A DNA stretch of 64,000 nucleotides from Halieaceae bacterium UBA5085 (GTDB lineage: Bacteria; Pseudomonadota; Gammaproteobacteria; Pseudomonadales; Halieaceae): positions 778 to 64,777 of the forward strand of contig DIAF01000045.1 of the NCBI GenBank assembly GCA_002414665.1. The letters run 5' to 3'. Of the stretch, positions 17,219 to 26,444 are shown in pieces; position 1 is the first letter of the stretch, and each line of letters opens with the position of its first letter. Made by a program: the position numbers and the translations under genes. The notes below the pieces were generated by a model. The model did no database searches. It was given only the letters and a program-made list of their open reading frames with translations, and was not told the origin of the DNA.

Positions 17219-18916
17219 TTGCAGTACGATCAGGAAGTGGACTGGCTGGTAGCGGGCAGTGGTGCCGCAGGCATGACGGGCGCCATCGTGGCGCACCAGC
17301 TGGGGGGTCGTGTTCTGGTTGTGGAGAAAGAGCCACGCTATGGCGGTACAACCTGCAAATCGGGCGGCGTAGCATGGCTGCCGGGCAATCATCGCCAGGC
17401 TGAGCTCGGCATTGATGACAGCGCGGAGGAGGGTTGGCGGTATTTGCACGCGCTGATCGGGGACACGGTCAGTCCGGCCCGATTGCAGGCGTTTGCTACC
17501 CGCGCGGGTGACATGCTGGCCTTCATGATGCGGCACAGCCGCGTCGAGTTCACGCCGCTGCCGGAGTATATGGATTACTACCCGACTCAGCCGGGCTATA
17601 AATCCGGCGGCCGCTCCATGGATCCGGGTGCCTTCTCACTGCGCGAGCTTGGCCCGGAGGCCGGGCGCATACGTAACGATTATGACTCGCTGCTGCGCTG
17701 TAACATCACCGTGCCCGAGGGGCGCAGGCTGGGCGGTATGGGGCTTGGGGCGATCTGGCTCGGTGTGCGCCTGTATGCGCGTTACTGGCTGGATTTACCG
17801 GCGCGCCTGCGCGGAAAGCCAGACCAACGGGTCACACTGGGCGCGGGGCTGGTGGCGCGGTTGCGACGTTCACTGATGGATCGCGATATTCCTTTGTGGC
17901 TGAATGCCCCGCTGAGCGAGTTGTTGCTGGAAGACGGTCGGGTTACCGGCGCGGTGGTGGTCAGGGACGGCGTGGAACAGCGCATTCGTGCGCGCTGCGG
18001 GGTGTTGCTGGCGATGGGCGGCTTCTCGCACAACGCCGCAATGCGACAGGCTTTCCAGCAGGCGCCGATCGGCGCGGACTGGACGGCTGCGGCGCCGGGT
18101 GCGACGGGCGACGGTATCCGCATGGGGCAGTCGCTGGGAGCGGCGCTGGGCTTCATGAAGAGCGCCTGGTGGTCGCCGACCTACAGGATGCCCGACGGGC
18201 GTGTGCTGGCGTTGATCGCTGGCAAGGCCTATCCCGGGTCCATCATGGTCAATCGCAAAGGCACGCGTTTCACCAACGAAGCGCAACCCTATGAAGATGT
18301 GGTCAAGGACCAGTACGCCTCGGAAGCACGTGGAGAAGGAGCCATTCCCTGTTATCTGGTGTTCGACGCCCGCTATCGGCAACAGTACCCTGTTGGCCAT
18401 ATCAAGCCGGGCAAAATGGTCGGTGACGGGCAACTTCCCAAGGCGCTGTTCAGTTCCGGCTTGCTGACCCGGGCAGAGTCGCTGGACGCGCTGGCCACCG
18501 CATTGGATATTGACGCAGCGGGCCTGAAGGCCACAGTCGAGCGGTTCAATCGACACGCCCGCGAAGGGCGAGACCCGGACTACGGACGCGGTGACTCAGA
18601 GCACGATCGCTATTACGCCGATCCGAAAGTGCAGCCCAACCCCTGCCTCGGCCCGCTGGATACGGCCCCTTACTACGCGCTGCGCTGCGAGGCCGGTGAT
18701 CTGGACACCAAGGGTGGATTGCTGTGTGACGAGCATGGGCGTGTGCTGAAGGAATCGGGCGAGGCCATACCGGGACTCTATGCTGCGGGGAATACCAGTG
18801 CTGCCGTGATGGGGGACACCTATCCTGGAGCAGGGGCCACAATCGGGTCCGCCATGACCTTTGCCTACCTTGCCGCGCAACATGCGCTGAACGAACAGGA
18901 GTCGGCCAATGACTGA
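17219..18916 (+). CDS. FAD-dependent oxidoreductase, 3-ketosteroid-delta1-dehydrogenase (KstD) like
   Basis: Flavoprotein of 565 aa in the fumarate reductase/KstD family, which desaturates ring A of 3-ketosteroids. The N-terminal WLVAGSGAAGMTGAI binds FAD; KSGGVAWLPGN and DYYPTQPGYKSGGRS follow as in KstD. The C-terminal GLYAAGNTSAAVMGDTYPGAGATIG matches the KstD ending that carries the catalytic Tyr and Gly. The start is TTG 17219 with a gcgagg site 6 bases upstream; no ATG fits. The stop overlaps the Rieske gene by 8 bases. Delta4-desaturases and other flavin dehydrogenases share this pattern, so the exact reaction is open. Confidence 0.88.
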   Translation: MQYDQEVDWLVAGSGAAGMTGAIVAHQLGGRVLVVEKEPRYGGTTCKSGGVAWLPGNHRQAELGIDDSAEEGWRYLHALIGDTVSPARLQAFATRAGDMLAFMMRHSRVEFTPLPEYMDYYPTQPGYKSGGRSMDPGAFSLRELGPEAGRIRNDYDSLLRCNITVPEGRRLGGMGLGAIWLGVRLYARYWLDLPARLRGKPDQRVTLGAGLVARLRRSLMDRDIPLWLNAPLSELLLEDGRVTGAVVVRDGVEQRIRARCGVLLAMGGFSHNAAMRQAFQQAPIGADWTAAAPGATGDGIRMGQSLGAALGFMKSAWWSPTYRMPDGRVLALIAGKAYPGSIMVNRKGTRFTNEAQPYEDVVKDQYASEARGEGAIPCYLVFDARYRQQYPVGHIKPGKMVGDGQLPKALFSSGLLTRAESLDALATALDIDAAGLKATVERFNRHAREGRDPDYGRGDSEHDRYYADPKVQPNPCLGPLDTAPYYALRCEAGDLDTKGGLLCDEHGRVLKESGEAIPGLYAAGNTSAAVMGDTYPGAGATIGSAMTFAYLAAQHALNEQESAND

Positions 18917-19952
18917 ATACCGTTACGCGTTTCTCGAGCCCGGTCGCTTTGCCCGCGGCTGGCACATTGTTGCGTTTTCCAGTGAACTGCCGCCGGGCAC
19001 TGTGCAGCGTTTGCATTACTTCGGTGTTGATCTGGTACTGTTTCGCGGCGAGTCCGGCAGGGCCTCGGTGCTCGATGCACACTGTCCGCACCTGGGCGCG
19101 CATCTGGCCAGCGATGGTGGAAGGATCATAGGCGATGCGCTGGCCTGCCCGTTTCACGGCTGGACTTTCGCCGGCGACGGGGAGTGCATCGACATTCCCT
19201 ACGCCAGTCGCATACCCGAGCGAGCCCGGAACGCGCTGCGTGGCTGGCCGGTGCTGGAGCGCAATGGCTTTATCGCCGTGTGGCATGACCCGGAATCGGG
19301 GGCGCCGGAGGACTACCTGCCCAGCATCGAGGAGTGGGGCGACGGCGAAGGTGGCTGGGGCGACTGGCGTTTCCATCGTTCACGGATTCGCGCACAGCCC
19401 TGTGATGTCATTGAGAACATCGTGGATATTGCCCACTTTCCCCACGTTCATGGCGGCGAGGTGCGTGAGTTCGAGAATCGCTTCGGCGAGCGCACGGTCA
19501 CCCAGATTTCGCGGGTGCAACAGAGCGCGGCGGCGCGCGGGGTAGTCCCGCCCGGGCTGCCCTTCGATATGCAGGCCATGCGCGAGCAGAGTATCGCGAA
19601 TCCTGCCGATGCCTGGGGCGATGCCACCTACCATGGCCCCTCGATCATGTATTACTACACGGAGTCGCGGGGCGGCGGGGTCGACTATCGCAGCTGGTGG
19701 GTCAACTACCATACGCCGGTCAATTGTGATGAGGTCGATCTCTGCAGTGCGGTGATCGTCAGCGGGCTGGATGGGGAGCCGGTGCCGGAAGAGTTCGCCG
19801 AGCAGTACGCGATCGGTGCCCACGCGGCATTCGGGCAGGACGTCGAGATCTGGAAAGACAAGGTGTACCGCGCAGACCCTATTCTCTGTGATGGTGATGG
19901 CCCGATCAACAAGCTGCGTCGCTGGTACGAGCAGTTCTACCTGCCGCGCTAG
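18909..19952 (+). CDS. Rieske non-haem iron oxygenase, KshA-like terminal oxygenase
   Basis: Ring-hydroxylating oxygenase component of 347 aa. The Rieske site is CPHLGAHL...CPFHGW (C-x-H, C-x2-H) at about residues 59-82. The mononuclear iron site is seen as IENIVDIAHFPHVHGGEV (two His), with an acidic third ligand expected near the C-terminus. The arrangement resembles 3-ketosteroid 9-alpha-hydroxylase KshA more than aromatic dioxygenase alpha subunits. Overlap of 8 bases with the KstD-like gene implies coupled translation. In steroid degradation KstD and Ksh act together to open ring B. No reductase (KshB) is adjacent. Confidence 0.88.
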   Translation: MTEYRYAFLEPGRFARGWHIVAFSSELPPGTVQRLHYFGVDLVLFRGESGRASVLDAHCPHLGAHLASDGGRIIGDALACPFHGWTFAGDGECIDIPYASRIPERARNALRGWPVLERNGFIAVWHDPESGAPEDYLPSIEEWGDGEGGWGDWRFHRSRIRAQPCDVIENIVDIAHFPHVHGGEVREFENRFGERTVTQISRVQQSAAARGVVPPGLPFDMQAMREQSIANPADAWGDATYHGPSIMYYYTESRGGGVDYRSWWVNYHTPVNCDEVDLCSAVIVSGLDGEPVPEEFAEQYAIGAHAAFGQDVEIWKDKVYRADPILCDGDGPINKLRRWYEQFYLPR

Positions 19953-20093
19953 CGACGTGCGCGGCGCCGTCAGGACCGCCAGGCGCTGGTACAGTTTCAC
20001 GAACCGCTGGCTGGCGATAAGGCGCAAGCAGTAGTGCGCCGGCCTCGCCTCGCGCTACTGTGCGGGGGCCACGCCGCCAATAAGGAACCTGTC

Positions 20094-21419
20094 GTGCACG
20101 ATGACAATAAGACAGCCCTGCGTCGCAGCCGGGAACCGTTGTACAGGTTACGTCCCGTTGAGCCGAATGCCGCGCGCTTCGGAGCGCGACGCATCAACGC
20201 ATTCATCCTGCAGTGTGAGGCTTTCTCCAACAGTTACTTGCTGCAAACGCCAGCGGGCAACATTCAGGTCAATGCCGGTATGGGGTTCGAGGCGCCCGTC
20301 ATCAAGCAAAGCTATGACGCGTTTACCCAGGATCCGCTGACGCACCTGATTTTTACCCAGGGGCATGTGGATCATGTGGGTGGCGCCGACTGGCTGCGCG
20401 AGCAGTATCCGGGCCTGCAGGTCATTGCCCAGGCCGGCAATCCCGAACATCAGGCCTATGATGCCCGTCTGCACGCCTTTCGCGGCAGCCGCTCCGCGTT
20501 TGCGTTTGCTGACAAGTTCAGGGACACCTTCGCCTATTACGCGGCGCAGGGTTATACCGATTTTCCCGCCCAGGCCCGGCCGGTGCCCGATCTGCTGTTC
20601 CAGGAGCGCCACAGTTTCGTGCACGGTGGCCTCGAGGTCGAATTGATTGCCGTTCCCGGTGCAGAGACCAACGACTCACTCGTGGTCTGGCTGCCGCAGC
20701 ACCGCATCTGTCTCACCGGTAACCTGTTTGGCTGTCCTTTCGGCCATTTCCCGAACCTGGTGACCATCCGTGGAGACCGCTACCGCGATGCGCTGGTCTG
20801 TGCGGCGGCCGCGGAGACTGTGCGCGCCCTGGAGCCGGAGCTCATTCTGTATGGACACCACGGCCCTGTGGAGGGTGGGCAGTTGATACAGGAGGAACTC
20901 GCCGTGTTGCGCGATGCCATTCTCTATGTCCACGACGCCGTGGTAGAGGGCATGAATGCGGGGAAGGACGTGCATACGCTGATGGCGGACATTGCCTTGC
21001 CACCCGAACTCGAGGTGGGGCAGGGCTACGGCAAGGTCGCATGGGGCGTTCGCGCCATCTGGGAACATTACGCCGGCTGGTTCCACCACCGCTCGACGAC
21101 TGAGCTCTACGCGGTGCCGGCGGGGTCGGTTGCCGGAGACCTGGTGGAACTGGCCGGTGGGATAGAACCGCTGCTGTTGCGCGCAGAGGCAAAGCTGGCC
21201 GCCGGCGAGGCTGAACAGGCCCTGCACCTGCTGGATATTGCGCTTCAGGCTGATCCCACCCACGAGGCCGCTCGGGCGCTGTCAGCAGCCACACACCGGG
21301 CACTGTTGCGGGACAGTGGCAACTTCTGGCTGAGTGCCTGGTTGCGACACCAGATACAGCGGCTGGAGACCCCAGCGGAGCAGGGTGACGAAACCGATTA
21401 CCGGGAGAAACCCCAATGA
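20094..21419 (+). CDS. Metallo-beta-lactamase-fold hydrolase, alkyl-sulfatase-like, with altered first metal ligand
   Basis: 441-aa protein with an MBL fold followed by a helical C-terminal part (ALHLLDIALQADPTHEAARAL), as in SdsA1/BDS1-type alkyl sulfatases. The metal motif reads IFTQGHVDHVGG: the first His of HxHxDH is Gln, while the other three residues are kept. Later ligands are in AETNDS and YGHHGPV. Start chosen at GTG 20094 with taaggaa 7 bases upstream; the frame is open to 20034 but without a better site. It overlaps the next SDR by 4 bases, so it belongs to the KstD/Rieske operon or directly follows it. Sulfate-ester cleavage is possible but unproven given the missing His. Confidence 0.82.
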   Translation: MHDDNKTALRRSREPLYRLRPVEPNAARFGARRINAFILQCEAFSNSYLLQTPAGNIQVNAGMGFEAPVIKQSYDAFTQDPLTHLIFTQGHVDHVGGADWLREQYPGLQVIAQAGNPEHQAYDARLHAFRGSRSAFAFADKFRDTFAYYAAQGYTDFPAQARPVPDLLFQERHSFVHGGLEVELIAVPGAETNDSLVVWLPQHRICLTGNLFGCPFGHFPNLVTIRGDRYRDALVCAAAAETVRALEPELILYGHHGPVEGGQLIQEELAVLRDAILYVHDAVVEGMNAGKDVHTLMADIALPPELEVGQGYGKVAWGVRAIWEHYAGWFHHRSTTELYAVPAGSVAGDLVELAGGIEPLLLRAEAKLAAGEAEQALHLLDIALQADPTHEAARALSAATHRALLRDSGNFWLSAWLRHQIQRLETPAEQGDETDYREKPQ

Positions 21420-22228
21420 ATGAACCTGCTTTTAGGGCCCGCTATGGCCCAGCCGCCCTGGTGACGGGCGCATCATCCGGCATCGGTCAGGCCTTTGCCC
21501 AGAGTCTGGCTGAGCGCGGTTTTGACCTGTTGCTGGTTGCGCGGCGCGGCGACCGGCTGCAGACACTGGCAGGGCAGCTGGAGTCCGCCCACGGTGTCAC
21601 CGTGACGCTTTGCTGCGTCGATCTTGCGCAGCCCGATGCAGTTGAGGCCATCGCGAAGGCGGCGGAAGATATGGATGTCGGCCTGCTGGTGAGCAACGCG
21701 GGTTTCGGTCTCAAGGGGCCACACCAGGATAACGACCCGGCACGCATGACGGCGCTGCTACAGGTCAATTGCGCGGCACCGTTGCACCTCACGCAGCGTT
21801 TTATTCCCGCGCTGCTGCAACGCGGGCGTGGCGGCATCATCCTGACCAGTTCGGTGGAAGGCTTCATGGGCATTCCCTTTTCTGCGGCCTATGCCGCCAG
21901 CAAGGCGTTCAACAACAGCCTCGGGGAGTCCCTGTGGGGTGAGTTGCAGCCATTGGGGGTCGACGTGCTGGCACTCTGCCCCGGCAGTACCGATACCGAG
22001 GCCCACGCCCTTCAGGGCATCGACCCGGCGACACTGGAGGGCATGATGGCCCCGCGCGAGGTGGCTGAACTGGCACTGGAGAATCTGGGGAATGGCCCTG
22101 TGTACATAGCCGGCGAGCAGAACCAGGCCATGTTTGACGCGCTGCTTGGCATGCCGCGGCGCGACGCGTTGCGACAGATGGCAGACAATATACGCGCGGT
22201 GTTGCTGCCGCCGAAGGACCGGCAATGA
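21416..22228 (+). CDS. Short-chain dehydrogenase/reductase (classical SDR)
   Basis: NAD(P)-dependent oxidoreductase of 270 aa. TGASSGIGQAFA binds the cofactor, VSNAGFG is the structural motif, TSSVEGFMG holds the catalytic Ser and YAASKAFNNSL the Tyr and Lys. An Arg pair at VARRGDR favours NADPH. The start overlaps the MBL gene (ATGA) and the stop overlaps the NTF2-like gene (ATGA), so three genes are translationally coupled. Substrate unknown; a hydroxy/keto conversion in the same pathway as the KstD-like enzyme is likely from context. Confidence 0.9.
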   Translation: MNEPAFRARYGPAALVTGASSGIGQAFAQSLAERGFDLLLVARRGDRLQTLAGQLESAHGVTVTLCCVDLAQPDAVEAIAKAAEDMDVGLLVSNAGFGLKGPHQDNDPARMTALLQVNCAAPLHLTQRFIPALLQRGRGGIILTSSVEGFMGIPFSAAYAASKAFNNSLGESLWGELQPLGVDVLALCPGSTDTEAHALQGIDPATLEGMMAPREVAELALENLGNGPVYIAGEQNQAMFDALLGMPRRDALRQMADNIRAVLLPPKDRQ

Positions 22229-22686
22229 GTGACGCGACACTGGCCATGTTGCTGGCGGAGCGTGCCATTTACCGCAATCTGGTTGCAGTTGCACGGGCCA
22301 TGGACGCTCGTGATTGGGAGGCCCTGGGTGAGCTCTGCGCGCCAGAGGTGACGGCGGATCTCGGCACCGGGGAGTTGCGCGGTGTAGAGGCGATCGTCAA
22401 CCTGCTGCGCTCGTTTCTCGACGCCTGCGGTCCCACCCAGCACCTGCTGGGTAACGTGCTGATTGAGGTGCAGGGTGACCGGGCCAGCAGTCGCGCCTAT
22501 GTCAGCGACATGCATCTCGGTAGCGGGGTGACCGAGGGGCAGACTTTCAGCACCCTCGGTGATTACCATGATGAATGGCGGCTGGTGGATGGGTGCTGGC
22601 GCCTGCAGCATCGCTGCAAGTACAACCGGGGTCACGTGGGGTCCTTCGCGGTGCTCGGTCCGGGGCCCGAACACTGGCGCCCTTGA
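22225..22686 (+). CDS. SnoaL/NTF2-like domain protein
   Basis: 153-aa small alpha+beta-barrel protein of the nuclear transport factor 2/SnoaL type. Helical opening AERAIYRNLVAVARAMDARDWEAL, then a strand-rich core ending in YHDEWRLVDGCWRLQHR, the typical family close. Members include steroid delta-isomerase-like and dehydratase-like enzymes as well as non-enzymes. Start overlaps the SDR stop by 4 bases. It is the last gene of the plus-strand run; the next genes are convergent, with only about 13 bases between stops. Catalytic role not shown. Confidence 0.85.
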   Translation: MSDATLAMLLAERAIYRNLVAVARAMDARDWEALGELCAPEVTADLGTGELRGVEAIVNLLRSFLDACGPTQHLLGNVLIEVQGDRASSRAYVSDMHLGSGVTEGQTFSTLGDYHDEWRLVDGCWRLQHRCKYNRGHVGSFAVLGPGPEHWRP

Positions 22687-22699
22687 GCGCGCTGGCGGG

Positions 22700-23785
22700 C
22701 TACCGCTGAGCCAGTGACAGCAACAGTCCGCGCTGTGCCGGGGCGCGGTTGTCCAGCAATTCCAGCCACGCATCGCGCAATGCATCGGCACCCTGCTGGT
22801 GTTCCATGACGGTATGCCCGGCCGTGGCTGCCGCGATATCGGCGCTGGCCCGTGTCGCACGTTCCATGATCACCCCCGCCCCCCAGTCTTTTTCGCGTTT
22901 GCCGATCTGCGCCGGCGCAAAGAAGAACTCGGGCTTGGGCCCGGGGAGTGGGCCTTTGCTGGCAGGTGCGTCCCAGTGGGTGAGTCCCACACTCACACTG
23001 GCCCGCAGCCGTGCGTCAAGGTTTTGATGCACCGCAGCAGTCACGTCTGTGTTACCGGACATGTCTACCCAGACGCTGGGCAGTGGAGTCAGCTGTGCCT
23101 CGCTGCCATAAGTGATCACACTGTCATAGCAGCCGAGGGAATTGACGAATGCCACGTTCGGGGGCGAGGTCAGCCCCACCACCGGCGGTGCTGCCGTCGA
23201 CTGGTGCAGCAACCAGGCGAGCCCGTAAGCGGTCTTCGACGACGCTGAACCGATCACAATCTGGGTGGCACCGAACCAGGCGTTGTCCTCCAGGAAGTCG
23301 AAGAGTACGTAGGCTGTCGAGAACAGGGGAAACAGCAGACTGCGCTGACTTTCCATGGCCTGCAGAAAGGCCGGTTCCGCCGCGGTGCGGCGGAAGTTGT
23401 TGTAGAGGGCAGGGAGTGGCTGGCGGTGCTCTGCGACATCCGTGAGCTGGTCCTGCCGTACACGTCCCGCAGTGAGCACCGTGTGGCTGGCCATGGGGAA
23501 AAACCCCCAAAGGCGCTCACCCTCCGGTATATCAGGATGGGCGGACTGTATCACGGTGCCACTGCCCCAGGCGGGCACGATGCCCCAGGGGGCAGGTGCC
23601 GGGTAATACTGCCAGTAGCCGATCATATCGCCGGCGACCGCGTAGCTGACGTTATTGGAAGTGAGTGCGAACTGGTCTACCCGAACCAGCAGCTGGTCGT
23701 TGTCCAGCGCCGCGCACTCGCGTCGCTGAGTGCGCGTCTCCCGGACGTTTTCGCGCTTTACCTGGAATTCCTCAACGACGGTCAT
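22700..23785 (-). CDS. DUF2855 family protein
   Basis: 361-aa protein of the DUF2855 family, distantly like medium-chain dehydrogenases and enoyl reductases. Seen: TSNNVSYAVAGDMIGYWQYYPA, VPAWGSGTV, the LFDFLEDNAWFGATQIVIGSASSKTA nucleotide-like segment, and FFAPAQIGKREKDWG. The frame opens at 23827, but ATG 23785 has a ggagag ribosome site and removes 14 poorly conserved residues. Family members are found near PHA and lipid metabolism genes, but no activity is established that I can name. It follows the PQQ dehydrogenase on the same strand after about 75 bases. Confidence 0.8.
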   Translation of the reverse strand: MTVVEEFQVKRENVRETRTQRRECAALDNDQLLVRVDQFALTSNNVSYAVAGDMIGYWQYYPAPAPWGIVPAWGSGTVIQSAHPDIPEGERLWGFFPMASHTVLTAGRVRQDQLTDVAEHRQPLPALYNNFRRTAAEPAFLQAMESQRSLLFPLFSTAYVLFDFLEDNAWFGATQIVIGSASSKTAYGLAWLLHQSTAAPPVVGLTSPPNVAFVNSLGCYDSVITYGSEAQLTPLPSVWVDMSGNTDVTAAVHQNLDARLRASVSVGLTHWDAPASKGPLPGPKPEFFFAPAQIGKREKDWGAGVIMERATRASADIAAATAGHTVMEHQQGADALRDAWLELLDNRAPAQRGLLLSLAQR

Positions 23786-23860
23786 GGGCTGCTCTCCGAA
23801 CGGACGAAGCGCGATACTCGCATCCACGTCCGTTCAACACAACCGCACGGCGGCGTACTC

Positions 23861-25987
23861 TTAGTCTGTTGCAGGTTCAGGCAGGGCGAAGGCGAGATAC
23901 TGATCCCCGGTGGGGGTGCCCAGCTTGCCGCCGCTGGCCGTGATCACAATGTACTGCCGACCGTCGATGGCGTAGGTGGCGGGGGTGGCGTAGCCGCCCG
24001 CCGGTAACTGGTACTCCCAGAGCAGCCGGCCGTCTTGCTTGTCGAAGATACGCAGCTTCTCGTCGGAGGTGGCGGCAATGATCAGCAACCCGCCGGCGGT
24101 GACGACCGGACCGCCAAAGTTACGGGTGCCCGTGGGGGCAATGCCGCGTTCGCTGAGGGCAGCGTACTCGCCCAGGGGAATCTGCCAGCGTATCCTGCCG
24201 CTCACGAAATCGATGGCGGTCAGCGTGCCCCAGGGCGGCTTGATCGCAGGGTAGTACTCGGCATCCACAAAATCCCGATAGCCGCCGAACACGTACACCG
24301 TTTCCTTCTCGGCATCCTCGTCTGCGCCTGCAGCGTCAAGTTCGCCGGCACTGTAGGCGAACAGGTAATCCACTACGGCATCCCGTTCGTGTCGGGACAG
24401 GTGCCCAAAAGGCATCATGCGCCCTTTGCCACCGGTGACGACCTCCAGTGCCTCGCGGCGGGAGATACGCTGCTCAACGCCCGTGAGTGCCGGCGCATAG
24501 GGATAGAATCCTTCGAGATCGACGCCGTGACAGCCGGCACACTGCTGACGGAACAGGAATTCCCCGACTCCCATCGTAGAACCCCGTGTGACCTGCACTG
24601 GCTCCATCTGCAGAATGTTGGGCGCGTTGGTCGCGTTGATGTAATACAGGTTGGTTTCCGGGTCGAAGGCCCCGCCGCCCCAGTTGGCGCCACCGTAAAA
24701 GCCCGGCAGAAGGATGGTTTTGCGCAGGCCGGCGGGGCGCAGATAGGCCAGCTCGTGTGCTTCTTCCCACAGCTTGCGTGCCGCCGCATTGGCCTCCGGC
24801 GACAGCTCGGTGAGGTCATCTTCCGTCATGTGTTGGCGCGCAAAGGGTTCCGGCAGGGTGACCCGGGGTTGCGTGGGTGAGCTGTAAACGCCGGGTATGT
24901 CAGAGGGGGGTACCGGGACCTCTTCAATCGGGAACACCGGCTCACCGCTGTCGCGGTCGAACAGGTACACCACACCCTCCTTGGATGCCTGGGCCACCAA
25001 ATCCCGCTGCTCGCCATTGCTGGTGACCGTCGCCAGGGTTGGCGCCGAGCTCAGGTCGCGATCCCAGAGGTCGTGGTGCACGGTCTGGAAGTGCCACAGG
25101 CGTTTTCCGCTGCGCGCATCAAGCGCCAGCAAGGTGTTGCCGAACAGGTTGTCGCCGGGCCGGCCCGAGCCGTCGAAGTCCGGGGCCGGGGAGCCCGTTG
25201 GGACGTAGACAACGCCGCGCGCGTGGTCAACGCTCATGCCCGCCCAGGCATTGGCACCCCCGGCGGTCTCGCGAGCGCCCGCTGGCCAGGTATCGGCGCC
25301 GAATTCACCGGCAGCCGGGATGGTGCGGAAGGTCCACGCCAGTTTGCCGCTGCGCACGTCGTAAGCGCGAATATCGCCGGGTGCAGAGCCGGCGGTTTCC
25401 GTCACCGCAGAGCCCATGATGATCAGGTTGTCGAAAATGACCCCGGGGGAGGGGGCGTTGATACTGACTTGCTCGGGCGTGCGCCCCAGGCCGTCCCGCA
25501 GGTCCACTCGTCCCTGGTTGCCAAAGTCACTGATGAGCTTGCCGCTGTCGGCATCCAGGGCCATCAGGAAGTGGCCTGTGGTGAACAGGATGCGGCGGTC
25601 ATCCCCGTCCTGCCAGTAGGTAACGCCGCGCATATTGGACATGCCTACATGCGCCTGATCCGGCGCATAGGTCCACAGCTCACGTCCCGTAGCCGCGTCC
25701 AGAGCGAAGACGTTATACAGCGGGTTGCGTCCATAGAGCACACCATCCACCACGATCGGGTTGACCTGCAGCTCGGAGCTGTGGGGTAGCGGCTGACCGG
25801 CCGCACTGGCGTAGCGCCAGGCCAGGGTCAGTTCGCTGACATTGTCGCGATCAATCTGCGCAAGGTTGGAGTAATGCGTGTTTCCTGCGTCGCCGCCGTA
25901 GATGCGCCACTCCGTGTGATCCTGGGCGAAAGCCGGCAGGCAGGCGGCGATGGTGACGGCGATTCCGAGCGAGCGTAGGGCGAGCAT
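23861..25987 (-). CDS. Exported PQQ-dependent dehydrogenase with internal c-type haem domain
   Basis: 708-aa periplasmic quinoprotein. Signal peptide MLALRSLGIAVTIAACLPAFA, then WRIYGGDAGNTHYSNL, the usual start of an eight-bladed PQQ propeller, with repeated A-x-D-x-x-(S/T)-G-x-x-x-W blade signatures (ALDAATGRELW, AYDVRSGKLAW, ALDARSGKRLW, AIDFVSGRIRW). A cytochrome c domain with CAGCH (Cys483-His487) and a Met-ligand candidate in GRMMPFGHLS is inserted before the last blades, not at the C-terminus. It should oxidise an alcohol or aldose and pass electrons to the respiratory chain. Start 25987 lies 2 bases after the thioesterase stop; the longer frame to 26098 is not convincing. Confidence 0.9.
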   Translation of the reverse strand: MLALRSLGIAVTIAACLPAFAQDHTEWRIYGGDAGNTHYSNLAQIDRDNVSELTLAWRYASAAGQPLPHSSELQVNPIVVDGVLYGRNPLYNVFALDAATGRELWTYAPDQAHVGMSNMRGVTYWQDGDDRRILFTTGHFLMALDADSGKLISDFGNQGRVDLRDGLGRTPEQVSINAPSPGVIFDNLIIMGSAVTETAGSAPGDIRAYDVRSGKLAWTFRTIPAAGEFGADTWPAGARETAGGANAWAGMSVDHARGVVYVPTGSPAPDFDGSGRPGDNLFGNTLLALDARSGKRLWHFQTVHHDLWDRDLSSAPTLATVTSNGEQRDLVAQASKEGVVYLFDRDSGEPVFPIEEVPVPPSDIPGVYSSPTQPRVTLPEPFARQHMTEDDLTELSPEANAAARKLWEEAHELAYLRPAGLRKTILLPGFYGGANWGGGAFDPETNLYYINATNAPNILQMEPVQVTRGSTMGVGEFLFRQQCAGCHGVDLEGFYPYAPALTGVEQRISRREALEVVTGGKGRMMPFGHLSRHERDAVVDYLFAYSAGELDAAGADEDAEKETVYVFGGYRDFVDAEYYPAIKPPWGTLTAIDFVSGRIRWQIPLGEYAALSERGIAPTGTRNFGGPVVTAGGLLIIAATSDEKLRIFDKQDGRLLWEYQLPAGGYATPATYAIDGRQYIVITASGGKLGTPTGDQYLAFALPEPATD

Positions 25988-25989
25988 GG

Positions 25990-26412
25990 TCAGTCCTGTA
26001 TCTTGCGCACGACTTTGGCGGTGGCGGAGGCCACGGCCGCCAGTTGGCCTGCGGGGTTGATCAGGGAGCCCTCCAGAAAGGCGATGCTCTTGCCGCACTT
26101 GACCACTTTGCCGTGGGCGACAATGCGTCCGGCGAGGGTGGGTTCCAGAAAGCTGACCTTGAGTTCCAGCGTGGGTATGGCTGCCACATCGGGCTGTTGC
26201 ATGAACAGTGCGTGAGACATGGCAGCATCCAGCATGACGGTTACGTTGCCGCCCTGCACCACGTTCACGGAGTGGCAGAACTGCTCGCTGACGTCGAACT
26301 GCATCTCCGCCGTGCCGGCGGTGTCATCAAAATCCAGCAGTTTCCCGTGCAGGACCTGCAGGCAGGGCGGCAGGTGCGAGTTGGCATTCTTCAGTTTTCC
26401 AGCTTTGCTCAT
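25990..26412 (-). CDS. PaaI-family hotdog thioesterase
   Basis: 140-aa hotdog-fold protein. The NVVQGGNVTVMLDAAMSHAL helix is the PaaI/YbgC-type active-site region (usual HGG-x-DxA; here QGG and MLDAA). The core ends LEGSLINPAGQLAAVASATAKVV. Likely hydrolyses a CoA thioester. ATG 26412 is preceded by an aaggat site; the upstream in-frame extension to 26610 overlaps the neighbouring gene and is discarded. It sits between the SnoaL-like gene and the PQQ dehydrogenase, with 2 bases to the latter, so one operon is likely. Confidence 0.87.
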   Translation of the reverse strand: MSKAGKLKNANSHLPPCLQVLHGKLLDFDDTAGTAEMQFDVSEQFCHSVNVVQGGNVTVMLDAAMSHALFMQQPDVAAIPTLELKVSFLEPTLAGRIVAHGKVVKCGKSIAFLEGSLINPAGQLAAVASATAKVVRKIQD

Positions 26413-26444
26413 GGGTATCCTTGTCGGGGGTACATTGGCGGTGA

